From: Methylocaldum marinum
Lineage (GTDB): Bacteria; Pseudomonadota; Gammaproteobacteria; Methylococcales; Methylococcaceae
Assembly (NCBI RefSeq): GCF_003584645.1
Contig: NZ_AP017928.1
Location: 3,200,395 to 3,264,394, forward strand
DNA: 64,000 bases
Direction: 5' to 3'
This document shows, piece by piece, positions 1 to 7,945 of the stretch. Every line of letters begins with the position of its first letter. Positions within the stretch are counted from its first letter, which is position 1. A model generated the notes under the pieces. That model was not told where the DNA came from. It made no database searches and was given only the letters and a program-made list of their open reading frames with translations. A program made the position numbers and the translations under genes.

Positions 1-146
1 CCATCGCCGAAGCGAAAAACCCTGTCCTTATGGCGGGAGCGATGAAGAAAGCCGTGGAGGCGGGCCGCGAGGCGTTCCTCGCCGGTCGCATGCCTCGCCG
101 CCGCTACGCCTCGGCGTCTTCTCCCGAATCGGGATTGTTCTTCTGA
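1..146 (+). CDS. thiG: Thiazole synthase ThiG, C-terminal end (gene enters from the left edge)
   Basis: An open frame runs from the first bases (reading from base 3) to a TGA at 144-146. It encodes 47 residues beginning [20 protein letters not shown], which matches the C-terminal end of ThiG, the TIM-barrel enzyme that builds the thiazole phosphate of thiamine from 1-deoxyxylulose 5-phosphate, ThiS-thiocarboxylate and dehydroglycine. The terminal [13 protein letters not shown] segment is also typical of ThiG tails. Start, catalytic lysine and neighbours lie outside the window. The 283 bases that follow, up to the peroxiredoxin, contain no convincing gene. Confidence 0.85.
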   Translation, partial: IAEAKNPVLMAGAMKKAVEAGREAFLAGRMPRRRYASASSPESGLFF

Positions 147-429
147 TTCACCAGCAGGACGATATCCACGCTATTGTTGCCACCTGAAAAACACAATGTC
201 GCCACCGAGACGATGGACGAGAAGCTTGTGGCGGCAGGCTTTTCCGCCGGTTCCGAGGCGTGGATTGCGGGAAGAATTTCTGACTATTTTTGTGTAGAAT
301 CGATGGCTCTTGATTTCGATCTTTCGGCCCTCATACCAGAGGATGGCCGACGCTGATGAAGCTATCGGACCAATCCGGTGGCTGACGGCCAGTACATCTA
401 AACCTGACACAAATTAAAGGAGATGTTTA

Positions 430-1035
430 ATGAGCGTATTAGTCGGTAAACCCGCCCCCGATTTCAAAGCAGCTGCAGTTTTAGGCGACGGCAAAATCGT
501 CGACGACTACTGGTTCTCGAAGGAAACCAAGGGCAAGTACGCCGCCATAGTCTTTTATCCGCTGGACTTCACCTTTGTCTGCCCGACCGAATTGATCGCC
601 CTCGACCACCGCATCGACGAATTCAAACAGCGCGGCGTGGAAGTCATCGCGGTTTCCATCGATTCCCAATTTACCCACAACGCCTGGCGCAACACGCCGG
701 TCGACAAGGGCGGTATCGGCCCGGTGCGCTACACCATGGTGGCTGACGTCAGCCACGCCATTGCCAAGGCCTATGACGTGGAAGTGGAAGGCGCTGCCGT
801 TGCCTATCGCGGCTCCTTCCTGATCGATCGTAGCGGCGTCGTCCGCCATCAGGTCGTCAATGATCTGCCCCTGGGCCGCAACATGGACGAACTCCTCCGC
901 ATGATCGACGCGCTCCAGTTCGTCGAAGAGCACGGCGAAGTTTGCCCGGCCGGTTGGGACAAGAGCAAATCCGGCATGAACGCAAACCCCGAAGGCGTGG
1001 CCGATTACCTCAGCAAGAACGCCGCAAACCTCTAA
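430..1035 (+). CDS. Typical 2-Cys peroxiredoxin (AhpC/Prx family)
   Basis: The 201-residue product is a thiol peroxidase that reduces hydrogen peroxide and organic hydroperoxides in the cytoplasm. The peroxidatic cysteine is Cys51 in FTFVCPTE and the resolving cysteine is Cys172 in EVCPAGW, so it is a typical 2-Cys enzyme that works as an obligate dimer. A GGIGP stretch near residue 95 resembles the GGLG loop linked to overoxidation sensitivity in Prx1-type enzymes. Length is normal for the family. The start follows an AAAGGAGA ribosome site. No AhpF or thioredoxin reductase gene is adjacent, so the reductant is unknown. A strong hairpin terminator follows, so it is probably monocistronic. 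Confidence 0.95.
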   Translation: MSVLVGKPAPDFKAAAVLGDGKIVDDYWFSKETKGKYAAIVFYPLDFTFVCPTELIALDHRIDEFKQRGVEVIAVSIDSQFTHNAWRNTPVDKGGIGPVRYTMVADVSHAIAKAYDVEVEGAAVAYRGSFLIDRSGVVRHQVVNDLPLGRNMDELLRMIDALQFVEEHGEVCPAGWDKSKSGMNANPEGVADYLSKNAANL

Positions 1036-1059
1036 GATCCGGGATTTTTCCCGTTTCAA

Positions 1060-1086
1060 CGCCCCGCCTTGCGCGGGGCGTTTTCG
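1060..1086 (+). terminator. Rho-independent terminator of the peroxiredoxin gene
   Basis: An 8-bp perfect stem CGCCCCGC/GCGGGGCG (1060-1067 with 1073-1080) with a five-base loop is followed by TTTTCGTTT, 25 bases after the peroxiredoxin stop. It also lies at the 3' end of the convergent small membrane protein gene. Confidence 0.85.
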
Positions 1087-1093
1087 TTTCCGG

Positions 1094-1378
1094 CTACTGC
1101 ATCCGGGTTGCCTTGAGCAGGAAGAACTGCCGAACCAGCACGGCGCACACGAGACCGAGCGCAACCGACGAAAAATTGATCAGCCCGGTCGCGAACGTTG
1201 CCTGCTGCATGTGGAGCGACGCGATCCACGGCTTTGAGACCAGCAAGCTCCAGGCGATATTGGGGATGTAAAAGGACAAGAGCCCCGCGAACGCCCAGTG
1301 AAAAATCGGTAGACCCCGATCTTCCGCGCTTCGATAAAACCAGTATGCGATCAATACTGCGACAATGCCGCCTATCAT
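1094..1378 (-). CDS. Small membrane protein of unknown function, 94 aa
   Basis: I do not recognise a family. The protein is almost entirely hydrophobic, with three likely membrane helices: about residues 3-16, 27-46 and 63-86. Between them are short polar linkers with two Arg/Asp/Glu-rich turns. A GAGGAGA ribosome site lies 7 bases upstream of the ATG, which supports a genuine gene. It converges on the peroxiredoxin terminator. The 148 bases upstream of it, up to the metallohydrolase gene, hold nothing recognisable. Confidence 0.65.
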   Translation of the reverse strand: MIGGIVAVLIAYWFYRSAEDRGLPIFHWAFAGLLSFYIPNIAWSLLVSKPWIASLHMQQATFATGLINFSSVALGLVCAVLVRQFFLLKATRMQ

Positions 1379-1526
1379 GATATTTCTCCTCGGGTTGATT
1401 TCGTTTTAATAGTTCGTGTTTGCCGGCTGCTCCGGCGCTCCGAAGTCGACCGCGATACCATGCTCCGCGATCGGGTGCGAGCTTCGTAACAGCGTACGAT
1501 ACAAAAGACTCGCAAGCCTTTCACCC

Positions 1527-2552
1527 TCAAAGCTCGAGCGATTTTCTCTCCATCAGATAGCACAGACAGTCCTGTCGGATAATCCGTTTGTCTAGAGTCA
1601 GCATGGAGGGCATCACCGCCTTTTTCAGCACCAGGCGGTCTTCACGAATTTCGAAATAGTCCGAGGCGACATCACATCCCGATTCATCGCATGCGATCAA
1701 CGGGAGGCCGAACGAATAGTTCTTCACGGTTCCCAAAGCAGTACCGGCGCTCAATTCCGTGAAATTCAGGTGATCCAGATCCTCATTCAACCGAAAGTCC
1801 GCATCTGCGGCCGAAAAATCGAAGGATACGTCTTCGCGCACAGTGACTTGCACGACCGTGTGATAGAAATCCAGATCTTGCGGCGCTACCGGGCAATCCG
1901 GTATTTCGGTGAGGTGGAGGCAGGCGTCCAGGTATTCGAAAACATGTTCGCTCCCGTATCTCTGTCCCGGCTTGCCGCACTCCAGGGTCACTGAAGGACA
2001 CAGCTTGGCGAAAGCCGAGGTCTGCGTGCCTCTGGGATAAGTAAAATAGATCACCAGCCGGCTAAACACGGAAGCCAACCTGAAAAAACGATGGTCCAGC
2101 CGGTTGACGCAAGCATAATGGGGGTTCACCCCGGTATTGTTGTGCACATCGATGCTGGCGAAAACGCGGCGAGCCGCCATTTCCTCCACCACCGCCTGCA
2201 TTACGGCCGTCTCGGGACAAGCGGGATGCGTGGTTCCGGGCCAGACGCGATTGTAATCCGCCTGTCCGTCCAATCTTCGTACGCCTTCCCGGGCCGCCGT
2301 AACATTGCCTATGAAAATCGACAAAGCACGCGGCAGGGCCTGAGTCGAATATTTTTTGAGTAGGGCCTGCACGGCATATAGGCCGGTAGGCTCGTTGCCG
2401 TGAAGCAGTACCGATATGAACAAAGGGCTTTCCTGACGCCCCTGGAGGTGGATCAGCGTGGGTCCCGGCAATATCGTATGGAGACTTTTCGAATCGATGT
2501 CGGCCAGACCGGGCGGGACATAATCCAGTTGGGTCAAAAACGGAACATCCAT
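1527..2552 (-). CDS. AstE/aspartoacylase-like M14-family zinc metallohydrolase
   Basis: The protein has 341 residues when started at the ATG at 2552. Its zinc-binding signature is present: the HGNEPTG motif (about residue 69) supplies His and Glu, and the downstream SIDVHNNTG motif supplies the third ligand. This is the layout of succinylglutamate desuccinylase and aspartoacylase, which cleave N-acyl amino acids. The frame extends 36 codons further upstream, but its ATG shares one base with the TAA of the preceding gene (TAATG), the arrangement of a translationally coupled pair. The partner makes gamma-glutamyl-type amide bonds, so the substrate may be a related amide or peptide rather than N-succinylglutamate; that is inference. 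No other arginine-catabolism (ast) gene is nearby. Confidence 0.8.
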   Translation of the reverse strand: MDVPFLTQLDYVPPGLADIDSKSLHTILPGPTLIHLQGRQESPLFISVLLHGNEPTGLYAVQALLKKYSTQALPRALSIFIGNVTAAREGVRRLDGQADYNRVWPGTTHPACPETAVMQAVVEEMAARRVFASIDVHNNTGVNPHYACVNRLDHRFFRLASVFSRLVIYFTYPRGTQTSAFAKLCPSVTLECGKPGQRYGSEHVFEYLDACLHLTEIPDCPVAPQDLDFYHTVVQVTVREDVSFDFSAADADFRLNEDLDHLNFTELSAGTALGTVKNYSFGLPLIACDESGCDVASDYFEIREDRLVLKKAVMPSMLTLDKRIIRQDCLCYLMERKSLEL

Positions 2553-3979
2553 TACAGCGGCCACCGAGAAATCGGCTCTCCGCCTTTCTGACAATTCAGG
2601 TACTCGCGAGTCATGGTCGAAAATTCCCCCGGAAATTTCGCTATAAAGCGGCGTTGCCATTCGCTACCGGTCTGGCCGGATATGGTTCGCTGCTCGATGA
2701 TGCCCAGAAAATAAGCGATGTCCGCTTCCGCCAGCCCCAGCCGATTCAGGCCGAGCCGGGCCTTATTGAGCAACTCATGCAGCAGCCATGGCTTAACGGG
2801 CAGCTTTTCTCCATCTTTCCAAACCACATGCGCGCCTAGGCCATGCCGGGCCGCCTGATAAAAATTATCCTTGGCCTGCGCAAATGGAATCAGCGGCTCG
2901 GAATATTCATTCGCAAACGCTTCCACCAATCCGTAAAAGAACGCAGCATTAGCGATCATGTCCACGATGCTCGGCCCTGCCGGAATGACACGATGCTCGA
3001 TTCGAACATGGGGGCACCCGTCGGGATCGAAGCCGATTAAAGGACGATTCCAGCGCCAGATGGTACCGTTGTGGAGGCGCAAATGGGCAAACTGTTCCGG
3101 CGGCGCCTCCGACAGTATCGGCAATAAAATCGGATAATGCTGAAAATTCTCCTCGAACACTTCGGAAATGGCGTGCCTGGCATAACCGCTGCCGAACCCC
3201 ACCCGATGCAAAGGTCCGTGGCTTGCCTCACGGAAGCCGCCGATATCGACCGCTTGCTCGAACAGCGGAATCCGTGTCTCGGCCCACAGATCCTTTCCGA
3301 ACAAGAACGGCGAATTAGCGGAAACAGCCACCAGCGGCGCGGAAACCAAAAGAGCGGTATTGAAATAATCCAGCACCCTCTCAAGCGGAACTTGAAGATG
3401 AATCTGAAACGAGGTTGCCGCCGATTCGAGCATCACATCTTGGTGTTCGACCGAGAGATGCTCATGCCCTGAAATATCGAGCTTCAGAGGTTCCTGGCGA
3501 CGAGCCGACAAAATCTGCTCGTTTAGCGCGCGAAACCGGTTCATCTCGGAAATATTAGCCAGATTAAGCGACTCGGCGGGTACCGTAGGCAATATGCCGA
3601 TCGCCACGAGATCGACGCCCACGGACTCCGCGGTCGTCCGAGCCTTACGCCAGAGCTCACCCAAATCGGAGTGAAGCCGCGATAGCACCTCCCCTCGCAA
3701 AGGCTGCGGCATGCTATTGAACTCAACATTGAATTTGGCGAGTTCCGGGCAGGCGAGCGAACTACCGAAGGATTCCAGAAACGCCGCATTGGCCGGCGCG
3801 GGATTCATTTCGGAATCGACCAGCCACGACTCCAGTTCAAACCCGGTGATCGGGCCTCGCGACGAACATTCGCCATTTCGAACGTAGCGACCGAGCAACG
3901 CGGTTTCTTCTTCCAAACGCCGGTGAAAAAGATCGAAATCGGTGTTGGAGAACTGGGCTCTTGCGATCTCTTGCCCCAT
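2552..3979 (-). CDS. Glutamate-cysteine ligase type 2 (GCS2 / YbdK-like carboxylate-amine ligase)
   Basis: The 475-residue protein carries the GCS2 fold. GFELESWLVD (about residues 43-52) supplies the metal-binding glutamate of the ATP-grasp-like active site. KFNVEFNSMP follows, then the SGHEHLSVEH and RLHNGTIWRWNRP segments. Members ligate glutamate to cysteine, the first step of glutathione synthesis, or catalyse weaker carboxylate-amine ligation. Which of these applies here cannot be read from sequence. An in-frame TTG lies 12 bases upstream, but ATG at 3979 has a better spaced GGGGTGG ribosome site. It is coupled to the downstream metallohydrolase by TAATG. No gshB is adjacent. Confidence 0.8.
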   Translation of the reverse strand: MGQEIARAQFSNTDFDLFHRRLEEETALLGRYVRNGECSSRGPITGFELESWLVDSEMNPAPANAAFLESFGSSLACPELAKFNVEFNSMPQPLRGEVLSRLHSDLGELWRKARTTAESVGVDLVAIGILPTVPAESLNLANISEMNRFRALNEQILSARRQEPLKLDISGHEHLSVEHQDVMLESAATSFQIHLQVPLERVLDYFNTALLVSAPLVAVSANSPFLFGKDLWAETRIPLFEQAVDIGGFREASHGPLHRVGFGSGYARHAISEVFEENFQHYPILLPILSEAPPEQFAHLRLHNGTIWRWNRPLIGFDPDGCPHVRIEHRVIPAGPSIVDMIANAAFFYGLVEAFANEYSEPLIPFAQAKDNFYQAARHGLGAHVVWKDGEKLPVKPWLLHELLNKARLGLNRLGLAEADIAYFLGIIEQRTISGQTGSEWQRRFIAKFPGEFSTMTREYLNCQKGGEPISRWPL

Positions 3980-4131
3980 GTTCCACCCCAAAGTTTTGGC
4001 GCTCTGACCACATCATGCCACGGACTTAAGGCCGACCAAAGACGCAATTTATCTTATGCAAGCTATAGACCGCAAAAGTGGTCGAAAAGATTGATCCTGG
4101 CCAGCGAAAGCGCTTAAAATCACAAAGACAA

Positions 4132-4170
4132 GCGGGTGTAGTTCAATGGTAGAACCTCAGCTTCCCAAGC
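4132..4170 (+). tRNA. tRNA-Gly(CCC), 5' exon (gene split by group II intron)
   Basis: These 39 bases form the acceptor 5' strand (GCGGGTG), the D arm (GTTC/GAAC), the anticodon stem 5' strand (TCAGC), the loop TTCCCAA with anticodon CCC, and the first two bases of the 3' anticodon strand. The gene then stops at a group II intron that begins GTGCGACA. Joined to 6835-6869 it gives a 74-base tRNA-Gly(CCC) with CCA encoded, in which TCAGC/GCTGA pairs perfectly. Confidence 0.9.
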
Positions 4171-4987
4171 GTGCGACACGAGTCGCGTCGGTAGCTGGCC
4201 TACTCACAACGTCATCGTGAGGAAAACAGCCCTTTATCCACCAGCGTGCCTGCGCTCCTGGTGGCAGGATCGCAACCTCTATAAGACATCTTCAAGATGT
4301 TCGTGGTTCTGAAGCAGGCTTTGTATCGACATTGCGGCGAATGCCGTTTAAGTAGTTGTCTTGCAGATTGCAGGATTTGACAAGACCCGGTGTTCAGCCG
4401 CCGGTAGCCTAGGTACGGTGCTGGGTTGGTAACGACCCCGTGCCAAGCGTACTGACAATGTAGCCACCTTACGGGGTACACTAGCTCCGTGAGGAGCCTA
4501 GTGTGATATCGGGAGTCGCACCCGGTTGAGGCGCTAGGCTGAGTCGAAGGGTTAGCGTAAGCGAACCGCTATGAAACGTCGTCAAGCTGAACAAGCCAAA
4601 AGCGACTGATAGGCTTGACCCAAAATGGGACGTGGTGGGTTGCTCTTCTGCTTGGTAAGGGCACGCTGACAAACAACACCACCGGCGAAGAGGCGGAACC
4701 CTAACGACTCTTGCTACTTAAACGGAACGTGGTAAGCCCATATAGGTGTCCTGGCGACAGGACGAGGCAGCCCGTAAGGTTTGCTGATACCTATGTGGGT
4801 AAAGGATCGCGGAAAAAGCGAAGGCCGGTTCGTAATGGACCGGATAGGGGATGAAACGATCGCCCCGACCCGAAAGGGTGCAGACTTCCGCGTGGTGGCC
4901 TATCGCGAGATAGGTCTGTCAACTAACCCCCGAGGGGATGGATACATCCCTTCGGGGGAGAAATGCGTCCATCTCCGACGGAATCGG

Positions 4988-5061
4988 GCGGGTGTAGTTC
5001 AATGGTAGAACTCGAGCTTCCCAAGCTTGCGACGTGGGTTCGATTCCCATCACCCGCTCCA
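4988..5061 (+). tRNA. Complete tRNA-Gly(CCC) carried inside the group II intron
   Basis: A 74-base cloverleaf with encoded CCA: acceptor GCGGGTG/CACCCGC, D arm GTTC/GAAC, anticodon arm CGAGC-TTCCCAA-GCTTG (anticodon CCC) and a T arm with TTCGATT. It differs from the interrupted host tRNA-Gly at only six bases. All six lie in or beside the anticodon stem, three on each side, and keep the stem paired (one G-U). It lies 4 bases upstream of the GGAGG ribosome site of the intron-encoded protein. An 8-bp inverted repeat (4965-4972 with 5076-5083) brackets it. Confidence 0.9.
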
Positions 5062-5075
5062 TATTGGAGGCTGAT

Positions 5076-6744
5076 ATGGACGCTCTTCCAAAGAGTGATG
5101 TCGCTTCCACTACATGGTCAAGTTGGCACGAAATTTCGTGGTCCGACGCCCATCGTGTAGTCGGGAGGTTGCAGACACGCATCGCGAAATCAACAAAAGC
5201 AGGCAAATGGCGACGAGTCCGACGCTTGCAATCCCTCCTCACCCGCTCCACCAGTGCAAAAGTGCTGGCGGTCAAGCGCGTCACGGAGAATCAAGGTCGA
5301 AAGACGCCCGGCGTCGACGGCCAGACCTGGAGCACCCCGGAAGAGAAGTGGCACGCCGCGCATAATCTGTGCAGCAAGGGCTATCACCCTGCCCCTCTAC
5401 GCCGGATTCATATCCCCAAAGCGAACGGCGGAAAACGTCCATTGGGCATTCCGACGATGCGCGACCGGGCGATGCAGGCACTTCATCTTCTGGCTTTAGA
5501 CCCGATAGCGGAAACGCTCGCCGATCCACACTCCTACGGCTTCCGAAAAGGCCGTTCGACGGCGGATGCCATCGAACAGGTACACAACGTACTGGGACGA
5601 AAAGCATCTCCGAAGTACGTCCTGGAAGGCGATATCAAGGGGTGTTTCGACCATATCAGCCATGACTGGCTGTTGGCGAATGTCTGCATGGACAAGCGCC
5701 TACTCCGGAAATGGCTGAAGGCGGGATATAGGGAACAAGGGTGCCTGTTCCCGACCGAAGCGGGTACACCCCAGGGAGGTATTGTTTCCCCTGTACTCGC
5801 AAATTGGGCGCTGGATGGCTTGCAACAACGGCTCGAATCGTTGTTCCAAACGGTTCGGGAAGCCCGCGCAGCCAAGGTCCATCTGGTGCGCTATGCCGAC
5901 GACTTTGTGATTACCGGCAGTTCGAAAGAATTGCTGGAAACGAAAGTCAAACCTGCTGTCGCCGAATTCCTTCGGGAAAGAGGATTGACGTTGTCGGAGA
6001 CCAAGACTCGCATTACCCATGTGAGTCAAGGTCTCGACTTTTTGGGTTAGAACGTCCGAATGCACCGATCGATGCTGTTGATACAGCCTTCGAAACGGAA
6101 CACCAAGGCGTTTCTCGGCAAGGTCAGACAGGTACTCAAGGACCTGCGGGCCGTGAGCCAGGTCACGGTGATCGATACCTTGAACCCGATTCTTCGGGGA
6201 TGGGCGAACTATCACCGCAGCCAAATGGCGACCCGCACGTTCACCCGATGCGACCATCACATCTGGGGTGCCCTATGGCGCTGGACCGTCCGCCGTCACC
6301 CGAACAAAGGGAAACGATGGATCAAGGCAGCGCTATTTTCAGCGCCTGAAGGGTCGTGACTGGCGTTTCGGGGAAAAGGACAAGCTTCTGTTGTGTCTGG
6401 GTGGCGTACACAAGCGCAAACACACCAAGATCGCAGCGGAGGCCAATCCCTACGATCCGGCGTTTGATGACTATTTTTCCGGGCGGCTCGCCGCTCGCAT
6501 GCTTCAGACGCTGGAGGATCGAAAGCGGCTTCGCTGGCTTTGGTGGTTCCAGGGAGGAATCTGTCCGGTATGCAACCAAAAAATCACGGCAGAAACGGGG
6601 TGGCATCTCCACCACGTCCTGCCGCGGCGCTTGGGCGGATCGGACACGATGAGCAATCTCGTGCTGCTGCATGAGAATTGCCATCGACAGGTACACGCGA
6701 AGGAAAAGCCGACCTTTGTTGGTGGCCTACTCCGAAACGGGTAG
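5076..6744 (+). pseudogene. ltrA: Group II intron-encoded reverse transcriptase/maturase/HNH endonuclease, disrupted
   Basis: The start is ATG 5076 with a GGAGG ribosome site 5 bases upstream. The first frame holds the RT domains (PGVDGQTW, GIPTMRDRAMQALH, GFRKGRS, TPQGGIVSPVLAN and the catalytic YADD in VRYADDFVITG). It ends at an in-frame TAG (6048-6050) exactly where the family reads FLG-W/Q-NVR, a single-base nonsense change. The same frame continues with the maturase/domain X (ILRGWANYHR). Near 6326 one extra G shifts it to another frame, which encodes the rest of the C-terminal part with the HNH motif (CPVC, HLHHVLPRRLGG, NLVLLHENCHRQVH). Two lesions imply that no full-length protein is made. 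Splicing or mobility would need a maturase from elsewhere. Confidence 0.88.
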
Positions 6745-6759
6745 GCTTTCAGGCTGCTT

Positions 6760-6794
6760 GAGCCGGATGCGTGGAAACATGCACGTCCGGTTCT
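6760..6794 (+). ncRNA. Group II intron domain V (catalytic hairpin)
   Basis: The 35 bases GAGCCGGATGCG...GTCCGGTTCT fold into the standard domain V hairpin, with the AGC catalytic triad near its base, a GAAA-type tetraloop region and a two-base bulge. Domain VI follows at 6795-6834. Confidence 0.9.
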
Positions 6795-6834
6795 TAGGGG
6801 AGGAGATGGCCGCGAGGCCCTCTCCTTACCCGAC

Positions 6835-6869
6835 TGATGACGTGGGTTCGATTCCCATCACCCGCTCCA
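6835..6869 (+). tRNA. tRNA-Gly(CCC), 3' exon
   Basis: TGATGACG followed by the T arm (TGGG-TTCGATT-CCCA), the acceptor 3' strand CACCCGC and TCCA. These are the remaining 35 bases of the tRNA interrupted at 4170. Its TGA completes the anticodon stem. Confidence 0.9.
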
Positions 6870-7092
6870 GGTACCGTTATCTTCGTCATTTTCATCCGTA
6901 GCAATCGCTTCGTTATGGCCCGGATGAGCACACCGACATTCGCGGGGCATGGATTAAAGCCCTTCTACGCTGAAATAGAGATCCCTCTTCGTTCTAGTAT
7001 CGGCTAGGCCCGTGGACCGTTCTGCCGCCCTGTTCCCCAGGGTTGCTTCCGCCGCCGCAGGTGTAACTTCACAAGACTTAAAAATACTCTAA

Positions 7093-7212
7093 GCGTCTTC
7101 GTCGGCAACGGATTCCCGACCTACAACCCTGCCGCCCCGTAGGTCGGGAATCTTTTTCCGACGCCGTGCTCCGGACGAGCGCCTTCGTCGACAAAGGATT
7201 GCCGGCCTACGC
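7093..7212. repeat. Repeat family A, three degenerate units
   Basis: The units are GTCGGCAACGGATTCCCGAC (7102-7121), its inverted form GTCGGGAATCTTTTTCCGAC (7143-7162) and CGACAAAGGATTGCCGGCC (7188-7206). The family consensus is GTAGGTCGGCAATCCTTTG followed by CCGACGA. It recurs at 13.7, 21.2 and 43.2 kb in both orientations. Confidence 0.75.
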
Positions 7213-7249
7213 ACTGCACTCGCGCTCCACACAACTTTATGGAATGTAA

Positions 7250-7420
7250 TCAGAACTGAAAATGGATCACAAACACTACCCCGATCAACAGACTGGCATA
7301 GATTGCCAGCCTTCGCCGATTCGCCATTCGGGTGGGATAGAGATTCAGATCATCGGACCTTGACGCCATCCATTTGCGGAAACGATATACGACGCTGCGG
7401 AAAATAAACCAGCCAAGCAC
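7250..7420 (-). CDS. Possible small membrane protein, 56 aa
   Basis: An open frame from GTG 7420 to TGA 7250 would encode a peptide with an Arg/Lys-rich centre and a hydrophobic C-terminal helix (LAIYASLLIGVVFVIHF). The aromatic- and Arg-rich N-terminus (LGWFIFRSVVYRFRKWM) is protein-like. The start is uncertain: a run of eight T precedes the GTG, with no clear ribosome site. It could equally be the 3' remnant of a longer gene. No family recognised. Confidence 0.35.
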   Translation of the reverse strand: MLGWFIFRSVVYRFRKWMASRSDDLNLYPTRMANRRRLAIYASLLIGVVFVIHFQF

Positions 7421-7945
7421 AAAAAAAAGGCCGGCTGAGGAGGCTCGCGCCGACCTTGTACAAGTCTTCCTTCGCTAGTTCGTTGAGGTAGTGAAGCTAG
7501 CTACTGCCTTGGAGGGGGAACTTCGGCAGCGAGGTCATCATATAGTATCGACTCGAATCTATCAAGCGCTCGTGATCAGATGGCGATTTCGGGTTCGTCG
7601 CTGACAAAGGTTGCCATTCGCGAAGATCCTGCATTTTTGAACTGGAGGCCGAATTGCCGAACCGGTTTCAGACGGCCGTGTGATGGACTGGACGGAAAGC
7701 GACAGCGACGGTGAGCAAGCGCAGGCGCACAGCTCAGAACGAACCTACCCCGCACAGGGAAACCGTACAGGTTCGAGGCTCCCCTCGAACGCTGAAACGG
7801 GGTAAAAGACAGGACACTCGGATTTCGAAGGATTTCCGCGTTAGGCTAAGAGAACCAACCGGCGTTTCTCAACGTAAGCCCACGCTAAGCCGTACACCTC
7901 GGGACCGGGTACAGTTTCTCGCTCCCGAAATACTCCTTAATCCCG

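Larger units (their letters stand above)
4171..6834 (+). mobile_element. Group II intron (2,664 bp) inserted in tRNA-Gly(CCC)
   Basis: The 5' boundary GTGCGACACG fits the GUGYG start of group II introns. Near the 3' end is an unmistakable domain V (6760-6794), followed by a domain VI hairpin and the terminal CCTTACCCGAC. Joining bases 4170 and 6835 restores a perfect tRNA cloverleaf, which fixes both boundaries exactly. The ribozyme domains I-III occupy about 4171-4960, where the small open frames are not genes. A complete second tRNA-Gly lies at 4988-5061, just before the intron-encoded protein (5076-6744), which carries a nonsense codon and a frameshift. The RT-maturase-HNH layout of the protein excludes class C introns, which lack the HNH domain. 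Confidence 0.9.
6870..7945. other. Long intergenic stretch with repeats and at most one tiny gene
   Basis: This interval holds three copies of the repeat family A at 7093-7212 and a possible 56-codon gene at 7250-7420. Otherwise I see nothing supportable. The Arg-rich open frame at 7711-8034 overlaps the START-domain gene on the other strand and resembles no protein. Confidence 0.6.

Noticed and set aside
1375..1563. 62-codon minus-strand frame between the small membrane protein and the metallohydrolase
   Set aside because: Arg/Ser-rich and overlapping the hydrolase 3' end; no support.
4212..4672. Open frames of 63-89 codons inside the 5' part of the intron
   Set aside because: They lie in the ribozyme core (domains I-III), have no ribosome sites and no protein-like sequence.
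7093..7212. CRISPR-like repetition in family A clusters
   Set aside because: Units are inverted and unevenly spaced, spacers are not uniform and no cas genes exist in the window.
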